Below, one piece after another: positions 17,323-24,187 of a DNA stretch of 55,899 nucleotides. The notes beneath the pieces were generated by a model that saw nothing but the letters and a program-made list of their open reading frames with translations, ran no database searches and was not told the origin of the DNA. Source of the stretch: Bacteriovorax sp. (GTDB lineage Bacteria; Bdellovibrionota; Bacteriovoracia; Bacteriovoracales; Bacteriovoracaceae); contig JACMPM010000101.1 in NCBI GenBank assembly GCA_014377485.1, forward strand, positions 1 through 55,899. Direction: 5' to 3'. The translations under genes and the position numbers were made by a program. Position 1 is the first letter of the stretch, and every line of letters starts with the position of its first letter.

Positions 17323-18229
17323 TCTTAATTCCTTTAGGATAAAAAATCTTCCACTCTTCCGAATAATTCCAAGTTGACCGATACTCTTTATCTAAAAAGA
17401 AATCTTTCATTTCCTCATTAAAAAATAATTTCCTCCACTCCTTAGCAGATTTATTATCTGTATTTAAATCCAAAACAAATCCTATTTTTTGCCAATATGG
17501 ATACTTGGGGACCAGTGCATCGTAGTATTTTTTTAATTCTTTAATATTTATTTTTTGATCTTTGAAAGACTCTAAAACTTGAGTTATTCCTCCTGAGTAT
17601 TGTGGCGAAATAATTGAATCTAAAAACGTTCTTTCAATATTAGACATCGGTATCTTGGTCTCACCAAGTTCATCGTCTTTTAATATATAATCAATTATAC
17701 CTACTCCATTCATAAATTGTTTTTCTAGAAAATAATATTGATGGTCAGAGTATTCAAAATATCTTTGAGTAGTTCTATGAGATTTCATAAAACTCATTTT
17801 TACCTTGTCTACAGAGTATTCGAATGGTTCTGTTGTTGCAGGTAAAGATTCATTACAAATATAAAATGATTTCGGCCTTTGATCAGTTAGTCCAAGAAAA
17901 TACATCGCTGTTAAATTTCCTAAGTAATGACCGTGACCATGTGTAAACGCGTTGGCAATTTGAATTGGTTCCACATCTTTTCGAAAAGAAAAAAGTAGAT
18001 TAGAAAATCTAAGATTATGTAGGATTAATTCATGCTGAATCTTTCTGGAATAAATCAGCTTACTGAGACTGTTACATAGCTTGGTTGAATCAATGTCGAT
18101 GTCACCACTTGATATTACTTCTTCGCTCACAACATCTGTAATTACTCTCTTTAGCTCTGAAGGCCTAAAAACGACTCCTAGATTGTTTATAACTTTTTCA
18201 ATAAGATGTGAGTATTTTGACTTTTTCAT
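17315..18229 (-). CDS. abiEi: AbiEi-family antitoxin and autorepressor
   Basis: About 304 residues from the ATG at 18229 (AAGG 3 bases upstream); a longer frame to 18262 would run through the operator palindrome and is unlikely. The protein begins with a winged-helix-like segment (VINNLGVVFRPSELKRVI) and contains LTAMYFLGLTDQRPKSFYIC and NIERTFLDSI, typical of AbiEi antitoxin proteins. AbiEi both neutralises AbiEii and represses its own operon by binding inverted repeats. Two perfect palindromes lie directly upstream (18239-18260 and 18321-18348). Confidence 0.8.
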   Translation of the reverse strand: MKKSKYSHLIEKVINNLGVVFRPSELKRVITDVVSEEVISSGDIDIDSTKLCNSLSKLIYSRKIQHELILHNLRFSNLLFSFRKDVEPIQIANAFTHGHGHYLGNLTAMYFLGLTDQRPKSFYICNESLPATTEPFEYSVDKVKMSFMKSHRTTQRYFEYSDHQYYFLEKQFMNGVGIIDYILKDDELGETKIPMSNIERTFLDSIISPQYSGGITQVLESFKDQKINIKELKKYYDALVPKYPYWQKIGFVLDLNTDNKSAKEWRKLFFNEEMKDFFLDKEYRSTWNYSEEWKIFYPKGIKNE

Positions 18230-18238
18230 GAACCTTAT

Positions 18239-18260
18239 GCTGACATATATATATGTCAGC
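18239..18260. promoter_or_regulatory. AbiE operator palindrome 1
   Basis: A perfect 22-bp palindrome with half GCTGACATATA, 9 bases upstream of the AbiEi ATG. The core ACATATATATATGT is shared with the palindrome at 18321-18348 while the flanks differ. AbiEi is known to bind paired inverted repeats before its own gene. Confidence 0.8.
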
Positions 18261-18320
18261 ATAATCGATTCTTAAATTTTGTCAAATTAAGATTAAAGTT
18301 TTTTCAGAATATTCCGATTA

Positions 18321-18348
18321 ATGGTACATATATATATGTACCATTATA
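18321..18348. promoter_or_regulatory. AbiE operator palindrome 2
   Basis: A perfect 28-bp palindrome with half TAATGGTACATATA. It shares the ACATATATATATGT core with palindrome 1, with 60 bases between them. The promoter of the minus-strand AbiE operon should lie between or around the two sites. Confidence 0.8.
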
Positions 18349-18360
18349 CAGTGAAAGATT

Positions 18361-18571
18361 TACTTGTCAAGTCACTTAAGTATTTGATTTTAATGAGTGC
18401 ATGTTTCTGTATGACAGCAAGCCAGAGCATGAAAAACTTAGTTGTAGCTGAAAAAATTCCTTAAAATCTTAATTTCTGAATATTTTCAAATTAACTTCCT
18501 CAGCTGAGAGTAGTAAGTAACTGAGGTTAAGCGAAAACGTAACGACGTAGATAAGCCTATTTCACAAGAAC
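18361..18571 (+). repeat. R repeat copy 1 (R1), degenerate long form
   Basis: The right half (CTGAGGTTAAGCGAAAACG, then CTATTTCACAAGAAC) closely matches R3 and R4. The left end ACTTGTCAAGTCACTTAAG is a degraded version of the TTCTTGTCAAAT start. Total length is about 211 bp, like R3, instead of the usual 120. No gene boundary lies close to its right end; the next candidate is the micro-frame at 18757. Confidence 0.6.
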
Positions 18572-18704
18572 AACTTTTCTTGGCACTTTTCCGCCAATCT
18601 ACGGGAAAAACAAACTCTCTTCCTCACGATTAAATAACTAGTTACAGAAAAAATTCTTCGATTTTTGAAATTTTTATTCATAATTCAATTCTGATGTATA
18701 TTAT

Positions 18705-18813
18705 TTTCACCGGTGAAACAAATCTCTTGAGAGTTTACACTAAAGGAGTCAAACCAATGACATTTAGAAAGAACATGCACGATGGAATCAAAGTTTGTGA
18801 ACTTGAAGAGTAG
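18705..18813 (+). other. 14-bp palindrome followed by an 18-codon micro-frame with a strong ribosome site
   Basis: TTTCACCGGTGAAA (18705-18718) is a perfect palindrome. It is followed by AAAGGAG and, 9 bases on, an ATG at 18757 opening an 18-codon frame (MTFRKNMHDGIKVCELEE) ending TAG at 18811-18813. It could be a regulated small peptide, a leader, or the remaining N-terminus of a lost gene. The rest of 18814-18946 holds nothing I can name. Confidence 0.35.
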
Positions 18814-18946
18814 GGTCGCTCCTAAAACATAAAATTGGAAAAAAAGTTATTAGTTTTTCAAAAGTACCTAGAAACTTTTATTAAAGTTAAAAAAATATAC
18901 TAGCGAACTTGCCACTAATAATTTTCTGACGACATTTACAAGATTT

Positions 18947-18986
18947 AAAAAGGCCCTTGAAATCTATAAAGTTTCTGGGCCTTTTT
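18947..18986. terminator. Bidirectional terminator-like hairpin (family C, copy 1)
   Basis: AAAAAGGCCC pairs with GGGCCTTTTT and, after a TT/TG mismatch, GAAA pairs with TTTC around a 9-base loop. A and T tracts on each side allow termination both ways. The same two-helix layout with compensating bases recurs at 19634-19669 and 22129-22164; each copy lies shortly to the left of an R repeat. Confidence 0.8.
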
Positions 18987-19093
18987 AATTTTAGAAAGTA
19001 TCTTTGAAATCTAATTGAGAAGCGGTTATATCTTCTTTACAGTTATCTTAAGACTTTAAATCCAAAGACTGAGACCAAAAAAACTTTAAATTG

Positions 19094-19213
19094 TTCTTGT
19101 CAAATGAGCTTAGATACTAGGAGGGTCAAACAAGCCCGAATGAGCTTACGAGAAGTAAGTGAATGAGAGCGCAGTGAAGGCGTGACAACGAAGATAAGTT
19201 TATTTCACGAGAA
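19094..19213 (+). repeat. R repeat copy 2 (R2)
   Basis: A standard 120-bp copy. It starts TTCTTGTCAAATGAGCTTAG and ends AAGTTTATTTCACGAGAA; the two ends pair with the usual C:C mismatch. The apical hairpin is CTTAC-gagaa-GTAAG. Its right end is 25 bases from the stop codon of an endonuclease I tail on the minus strand. Confidence 0.9.
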
Positions 19214-19238
19214 CACAATTTAGACCTATTTTGATTGT

Positions 19239-19290
19239 TTACTTACTGCAGGCTTCAAGAAGGTCAGTATTCCTAATCCCCTGCACCTCA
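19239..19290 (-). pseudogene. Endonuclease I (EndA/NucM) C-terminal tail remnant
   Basis: Read on the minus strand this stretch gives EVQGIRNTDLLEACSK and a TAA stop at 19239-19241. It matches the end of endonuclease I proteins (VQGNxNxxxxxAC). The second remnant at 21153-21521 ends in a similar EVQQNKNLDLMEACQKQVK. There is no start and no body: the [2Fe-2S] gene at 19297 directly abuts it, as if the endonuclease body had been replaced up to its last 17 codons beside R2. Confidence 0.7.
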
Positions 19291-19296
19291 AGACTA

Positions 19297-19563
19297 TTAG
19301 AGCTTATTTTTTACATCTTCGATAAAGGCAAGGACATCGTTCAAGCAGCACTTTCCTGAAGGATTTGATACATCACAAAAGCAACCTGAATTTTTCATTT
19401 TAGCTTTGATGTCATTGAGTATTTGATCTTCTCTTCCATTTTTAACTGATTCATATAATTCTTTTTTAGAATGTTTAAAACAATAGCAAATTAATCCTTC
19501 TAGATTTTCTAAATCTAGATTAGTATCACTCGCTTTCTTGTTTTCGTCACAGCATTTTTTCAT
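19297..19563 (-). CDS. BFD-like [2Fe-2S]-binding protein
   Basis: 88 residues. LICYCFKHSKKELYESVKNG supplies CxC, and GCFCDVSNPSGKCCLNDVLAFI supplies the second cysteine pair, the spacing of Fer2_BFD domains (bacterioferritin-associated ferredoxin, NirB and CopZ-like). An extra CC pair sits at residues 4-5. Such small proteins bind a [2Fe-2S] cluster for iron or copper handling. No partner oxidoreductase is near. It is the only gene between R2 and R3. Confidence 0.7.
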   Translation of the reverse strand: MKKCCDENKKASDTNLDLENLEGLICYCFKHSKKELYESVKNGREDQILNDIKAKMKNSGCFCDVSNPSGKCCLNDVLAFIEDVKNKL

Positions 19564-19633
19564 TGGTTAACTTTAGTATTTTATCGCTTGAATGGACATA
19601 AAAAATGCCAAAATTATAAATACTTTAGAATCA

Positions 19634-19669
19634 AAATGCCCCTGAGATTTTTATGGTCTCCAGGCATTT
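19634..19669. terminator. Terminator-like hairpin (family C, copy 2)
   Basis: AAATGCC pairs with GGCATTT and GAGA pairs with TCTC, separated by CC/CA, around a 9-base loop. The bases differ from copy 1 but pairing is kept. It lies 28 bases left of R3, downstream (minus-strand sense) of the gene at 19958. Confidence 0.65.
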
Positions 19670-19697
19670 GAAAAATAAAATATTCTAATTTCAATTA

Positions 19698-19904
19698 TTC
19701 TTGTCAAATAGGTTTAGATTCTAAGCACGGGCGATTGCAACCGAAAGAGCTTACGAATAGTAAGTCACTGCAAGCGGCAAAGTGTGAGAGCACTTTGAAT
19801 GCTTAGCTAGCTTTGGTGCAAGTGTCTCTTAAAGACATTCAGCGGGCAAGGACTCTGAGGTTAAGTGAGAACGTAACGTTGTTAATGAGTGAACCTCACA
19901 AGAA
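19698..19904 (+). repeat. R repeat copy 3 (R3), long form
   Basis: Starts TTCTTGTCAAATAGGTTTAG and ends GTGAACCTCACAAGAAT, 207 bp. The apical hairpin is CTTAC-gaata-GTAAG. It shares the segment CTGAGGTTAAGTGAGAACG with R1 and R4 (a subfamily) and carries about 85 extra bases between the apical hairpin and the right arm. 53 bases separate it from the stop codon of the minus-strand gene on its right. Confidence 0.85.
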
Positions 19905-19957
19905 TAATAAACCCATTACGTTGCCAGTTTAATACAGACCTCAAACGTTTTTTTAAA

Positions 19958-21076
19958 TTAATTAATTTTTATTTTTCTTAAAATTTTACAGGCAACTTTA
20001 TGCTTATCATTGCAAGCTTGAGTTAACATTTTTTTATAAGTACTTAGTCTCTTTTGAAATACCAATTTTGTTTCGTTTTTAGAATTATCTAATATTTGAA
20101 TTTCGCAATACCAACCCTTTTCAGAGGTACACGACTTCATAAAAAGAGCTGTAGCAACCTCTATTTCATTTAACATTAATTTAGCATCTATTGCCGCAAA
20201 ACAGAGTCCAGTTGCTTCGGGAGCGTTGTCACATCCTTTCTTAAACCAAAAATAAGCTGCCTTTTCATCTTTACGCTGCTCTTCCTCGTATTGCCCAACT
20301 ACAAAGCAAGAGCTACCACCACCTAATTCACAAGCTTTGGCAAAATATGGAATCTTTTCTACGTAATATTTAGATTTTTGATTGCCAGCCTTCTCACACA
20401 CTTTGATTGTATTGCAATTAACATCTACATACTTTCCATCCCAACCCACTTCAATATCATTATCTTTTGCTCTTGCTGCATTCAAGTCTGTTTCTTCTCT
20501 ATTGGCACTAGGTGGTGTTTTATGCGTTATCTTATATTGAGATAAAATGCTACACGAAACAGCATGTCCATCCTCGCAAGCTTCTAATAGCATTCTTCTG
20601 AATTTTTTATATCCGACAAGGCCACTATCAGCACCAAAGCTACATTCAAAAACATCTTTAACACACACTTTTTTAAAAACGTCTTTCGCTTGTTGAATCT
20701 GGTCCAAATCGAGAAATGAATCCTTAGCAGCTAAACAAAGACTCAATTCGTTTGTTATATCACATCCTTTTTTATAGAACTCCGCCGCTTTCTTTTTATT
20801 TTTATTTTGTGACCATCCAGCTAGATAACAAAAATTCCCACTACCTTTGTTACAAGCGATTTCATAAAATCTTATTTTGCTTTTAAATGTTCCGTGTACG
20901 AGAAAAAGACTTAAATCATCCTCTGATAAATCTTTTCCGTTATTATACTCCTTCCAAGCATCGATTGTTTCTTGGTGCCACTGACCCCCAATCTGATCTT
21001 CTGCAAAGGAGCTACTAACTATCTGCAAACTTATAATGATCGAAATCAACACAACAAACATATAAGTAAATTTCAT
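19958..21076 (-). CDS. Secreted Sel1-like (HcpC-type) cysteine-rich repeat protein
   Basis: 372 residues with a signal peptide ending SSFA at about 26. The mature protein has repeated helical pairs with spaced cysteines (FYEIACNKGSGNFCYLAG, FYKKGCDITNELSLC, FWFKKGCDNAPEATGLC, LTQACNDKHKVACKIL), typical of cysteine-rich Sel1 repeats such as Helicobacter HcpC, where disulfides link helix pairs. These are periplasmic or secreted protein-binding scaffolds. A shorter relative lies at 34345-35013. Its substrate is unknown. It sits in the minus-strand interval between the endonuclease I remnant and R3. Confidence 0.75.
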   Translation of the reverse strand: MKFTYMFVVLISIIISLQIVSSSFAEDQIGGQWHQETIDAWKEYNNGKDLSEDDLSLFLVHGTFKSKIRFYEIACNKGSGNFCYLAGWSQNKNKKKAAEFYKKGCDITNELSLCLAAKDSFLDLDQIQQAKDVFKKVCVKDVFECSFGADSGLVGYKKFRRMLLEACEDGHAVSCSILSQYKITHKTPPSANREETDLNAARAKDNDIEVGWDGKYVDVNCNTIKVCEKAGNQKSKYYVEKIPYFAKACELGGGSSCFVVGQYEEEQRKDEKAAYFWFKKGCDNAPEATGLCFAAIDAKLMLNEIEVATALFMKSCTSEKGWYCEIQILDNSKNETKLVFQKRLSTYKKMLTQACNDKHKVACKILRKIKIN

Positions 21077-21152
21077 AATATTTCCTAAATTTTTAACTTA
21101 ATTAGAACATTTTTTTTTGAAAAGGCAAATACTAGGGCGGCGGTGCTACTCA

Positions 21153-21521
21153 TTACTTAACTTGTTTCTGGCACGCTTCCATCAAGTCCAAATTCTTATT
21201 TTGCTGAACTTCACTAACTTTATATGCCCACCCACACTGCTCTCTGGTTAATGGATACTTCCTCCAAACCTCAAACAACTTCTCATTCTTTCCTGATATA
21301 AAATTCGTCTTCAAATACTTCGAATAAGTTTTCTGAAAATACATGTAGGTAAACGCTACCAATGCTTTCACTTCATCTCTCGGCTCTGCCTTTCTATCTT
21401 GAACTATAAAGTTACATTTTCCGTACTGATCTCTCTTTCCTTGCACCATCGCAAAAGAATAATTTTTTCTATCGCCATTCAACTTCCCGCCTGCCGGCCC
21501 GAAGTGAAAGAGCGGAAGGCT
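21153..21521 (-). pseudogene. Endonuclease I (EndA/NucM), C-terminal fragment
   Basis: The translation FGPAGGKLNGDRKNYSFAMV, YGKCNFIVQDRKAEPRDEVK, FQKTYSKYLK, YPLTREQCGWAYKVSEVQQN and LMEACQKQVK follows the C-terminal half of periplasmic endonuclease I (PF04231). The frame is open only to 21521, where a stop and an unrelated GC-rich stretch break it; the EWEHV catalytic region is missing. A TTG start at 21482 exists but the product would lack the active site. I read it as a truncated gene. It is about 76 bases from the start of the Sel1-like gene. Confidence 0.75.
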
Positions 21522-21776
21522 TCAAATGATCGGGATTGGTGCCGGTTACGATAAAACATTTGCGAAACTTTAAAATCCACAGGCCGAATATTTGAAGGGT
21601 CGACAAGTGGTAAAAGCGAATGCTTGTTTTTTTTAAAAAAATTATTAGCAAGTAAATTCGTTTTTATGATTATTTTAATTGGAATTGATAGGAAAAAGGT
21701 AGCCTTCTTTTCACTTCCAATAAGTTGAAGACAATGGCATTAAAAATGCAATTGTATGTTTAACCTGGAGGTTTAT

Positions 21777-21947
21777 ATGGATATATTGAATAGGGTAGGA
21801 AAATGGTACTTAATAAGGGAAGTAGTTCGAAAAATATTCAAATCAAAGGAAGTGCAATCTTCTTCTTATGGTGAGTCAACATTTAATTCAAAGGCGCCAA
21901 TGAAAAACGATGCCTATAACAACGACAAAGCCGATAGGAAAAACTAG
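21777..21947 (+). CDS. Small basic protein, unknown
   Basis: 56 residues from an ATG with a strong GGAGG 5 bases upstream: a first helix VGKWYLIREVVRKIFKSK, then a Ser/Asn-rich tail ending NDKADRKN. No family recognised. It is the only plus-strand gene in the otherwise empty interval 21522-22128, which besides it shows nothing but the family C hairpin. The good ribosome site is the main support. Confidence 0.45.
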   Translation: MDILNRVGKWYLIREVVRKIFKSKEVQSSSYGESTFNSKAPMKNDAYNNDKADRKN

Positions 21948-22128
21948 GCCATAAGCTGGTATTCCACAGGTCAGATATTTTTTAAATTCACTTTCAAGAT
22001 GAAAGGGCACCCATAGGACAAATTAGGCTATAAAATAAAAAACTAATTCGATCACGGGGACGACCTTTTTGAGCTGAATCGGCTCATGAAATATGGTCGC
22101 TCTTATTTAGACGAATAAAATTAAGACA

Positions 22129-22164
22129 AAATGCCCCTGAGATTTTTAAAGTCTCCGGGCATTT
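22129..22164. terminator. Terminator-like hairpin (family C, copy 3)
   Basis: AAATGCCC pairs with GGGCATTT, GAGA with TCTC, around a 9-base loop; followed by an A tract (plus) and a short T tract on the minus strand. It lies 27 bases left of R4, downstream of the minus-strand TPR-like gene. Confidence 0.7.
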
Positions 22165-22191
22165 AAAAAAATTAATTTTTCTTTTTCCTAA

Positions 22192-22312
22192 CTCTTGTCA
22201 AATGAGCTTAGTTACAAGGCACGGATTTACGCAACCGATGGAGCATACGACTGAGTATGTGACTGAGGTTAAGTGAGAACGTAACGCCGTAAATGAGCAC
22301 ATTTCACAAGAG
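22192..22312 (+). repeat. R repeat copy 4 (R4)
   Basis: Starts CTCTTGTCAAATGAGCTTAG and ends GCACATTTCACAAGAG. The outer pairs are CTCTTG/CAAGAG where other copies have TTCTTG/CAAGAA, a compensatory change. The apical hairpin is GCATAC-gactga-GTATGT. Its right arm overlaps the end of the minus-strand gene at 22304, giving that gene its stop codon (TTG TGA). Confidence 0.9.
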
Positions 22313-22972
22313 CCGAACTTCGTTGATGACGTCTTGAAACTCTTTATAGCTCAGTGGCTTCTTGCACCTCTTCGCCCCCTCCCTTAATGCCCACATCATC
22401 TTCTTCTCATCTCCCAGAACTCCCCATGCAAGTGCGTAGTGAACATATGAATTGTAATATTTTTTATCAAAATCTACATACACTTCCCATGCTTTAATAG
22501 ATTTCTTCGCCCAAGATTCTGCTCTTTTCCGTTGTCCTTTTTTGGCAAGTACGAGTGCATATTGAGCACCACCGACACCGGAAGAGTAAAGTTCATATTT
22601 GTCTTTAGTTTTTTTGTATTCGTTTATACCAAGTTCATATTGTTTTTTAAAATTGTGACTTTGATAGTAATATTCGTTTTTTATAAAATTTTTCGCCCAA
22701 GGAGATAGACCTTTCAATTTATTTAAAAAGGTTTTCATTTTCGCTATGGCATTTTTACGTTCGGTTGTATGTTTTGATTTTGAGTCTGTTAGGTAGAAAT
22801 CACAAAGTACAGAATAGTATTTAAATTCCACCACCACATCACCAGGAAATAACTTCAAGCCCATTTTGCAATGATCAACTGCCTTTTTATAGTTTGCATC
22901 CGATACAAACTTAAATCCGGCCATCCACCAATCACGTCTTCTCTCAATGTATTCGTCAGTATATTTAGGCAT
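22304..22972 (-). CDS. TPR-like helical repeat protein
   Basis: 222 residues, all helical, with tetratricopeptide-like pairs (NYKKAVDHCKMGLKLFPGD, QYALVLAKKGQRKRAESWAK, HYALAWGVLGDEKKMMWALR). No signal peptide. It probably is a protein-interaction scaffold; partner unknown. The last codons (CGG CTC TTG TGA) lie inside the right arm of R4, so the repeat supplies its C-terminus and stop. Its start is 18 bases downstream of the HEPN-like gene, so both are one unit. Confidence 0.65.
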   Translation of the reverse strand: MPKYTDEYIERRRDWWMAGFKFVSDANYKKAVDHCKMGLKLFPGDVVVEFKYYSVLCDFYLTDSKSKHTTERKNAIAKMKTFLNKLKGLSPWAKNFIKNEYYYQSHNFKKQYELGINEYKKTKDKYELYSSGVGGAQYALVLAKKGQRKRAESWAKKSIKAWEVYVDFDKKYYNSYVHYALAWGVLGDEKKMMWALREGAKRCKKPLSYKEFQDVINEVRLL

Positions 22973-22990
22973 TGTAAATTCTCAAGTTAA

Positions 22991-23998
22991 TCACTGGTCC
23001 TTGTTTTTCGATGTACTATCTTTAATATTTAAATATTCTAAGGCATCTTGGTAAAACAGAGAGGGACCAAACAGTTCTTTTAGTCTTGAAAAATATTCTT
23101 TATGATTCTTCCAGCGTTGGTGATGCTTAAGAGAGTCGTCATAGCATTCCATCATCGATTTAGAAATTTTCTCACCTTTATAAATTACATTATGAAAATA
23201 AACTTCCCTTCCATCAAAAGAATGTGCCCCTAAATCAATAACTGCATTCATTTGTGAAATTGATTTATCTAACAACTCCCATACTTCTTTTAATAAACCT
23301 GAATTAGTCGTATCCATAAACCATGAAAAAAGAGATTGAGTCTCTCTTGACTCCCTAGGTAAATCGTCACTAAGGTTTGCTCCTTCATCTGGCCGAGCCA
23401 AATTAAAAACAAAGACATTACCTCTGTGACTTGGTTTATATTTATGCTTGCAGTTATTTGCTAAAATTCTTAATTGATCAAAATTCCCATGAATGAGTGA
23501 AGATCTCAATTCATTCAAATTTTTTAATTTCATATTTAGATGCTTTTCTATTTTATTATCAATCTCTGTGATGATTATACTTAAATCTTTAAAGGTCATA
23601 ATTTTAGTATTTTTATGCTTACTACTTCTAAGCTCATAGGGTTTTTTTATATCAATATTCAAGTGCTCAGCTAGAAGCTTCACCTTGAACTCCCACAAAG
23701 CAGCATAGCCTGCAACAATACTAAAATACCACATTTGATGTTGAAATAAATGGTCAACTGATTTAGAAAAATTATCAAAACGCGATTCTTTGTTATAAAT
23801 GTCTGAAACAATTTGATCTAACAAATTCTGCATTTGAAATTGATTTTGAATATTTTTAGCATTCCAAAACTTCGAAAGAGATCCACTAACAATACCTCTA
23901 ATTAAATCTTCTTCCGTTAATATTCCTGAATCAGGATCACTTATTTTAAAAACCTTAAACGCAAGTTTTAATTTTTTAAAATATTTTTTTAACAACAT
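22991..23998 (-). CDS. Hypothetical protein with a possible HEPN motif
   Basis: 335 residues, mostly helical, soluble. Residues 165-170 within LNELRSSLIHGN give R-x4-H, the RNase motif of HEPN domains, placed in a helix after a long helical region as in that superfamily. HEPN proteins are often toxins or antiviral RNases, frequently with an antitoxin partner; here the TPR-like gene follows by 18 bases. The motif is short and could be chance. The gene is bounded by R5 on its upstream side. Confidence 0.55.
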   Translation of the reverse strand: MLLKKYFKKLKLAFKVFKISDPDSGILTEEDLIRGIVSGSLSKFWNAKNIQNQFQMQNLLDQIVSDIYNKESRFDNFSKSVDHLFQHQMWYFSIVAGYAALWEFKVKLLAEHLNIDIKKPYELRSSKHKNTKIMTFKDLSIIITEIDNKIEKHLNMKLKNLNELRSSLIHGNFDQLRILANNCKHKYKPSHRGNVFVFNLARPDEGANLSDDLPRESRETQSLFSWFMDTTNSGLLKEVWELLDKSISQMNAVIDLGAHSFDGREVYFHNVIYKGEKISKSMMECYDDSLKHHQRWKNHKEYFSRLKELFGPSLFYQDALEYLNIKDSTSKNKDQ

Positions 23999-24064
23999 TT
24001 CCTTCCTAAAGTTTCAAAAAATAATTTGTGTATTTATAAATTATTAAAAATCTAACTCAACCTA

Positions 24065-24184
24065 TTCTTGTCAAATAAGCTTAGGTGCTAGGAAGGTCAA
24101 ACAAGCCCGAGGAGCATACGGAGTAGTATGCGACCGAGAGCGAAGTGATGGCGTGACAACGCAGATAAGTTTATTTCACAAGAA
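24065..24184 (+). repeat. R repeat copy 5 (R5)
   Basis: Starts TTCTTGTCAAATAAGCTTAG and ends AAGTTTATTTCACAAGAA, 120 bp. The apical hairpin is GCATAC-ggagta-GTATGC. Only three bases separate its right end from the stop codon of the replication initiator gene. Confidence 0.92.
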
Positions 24185-24187
24185 TAA

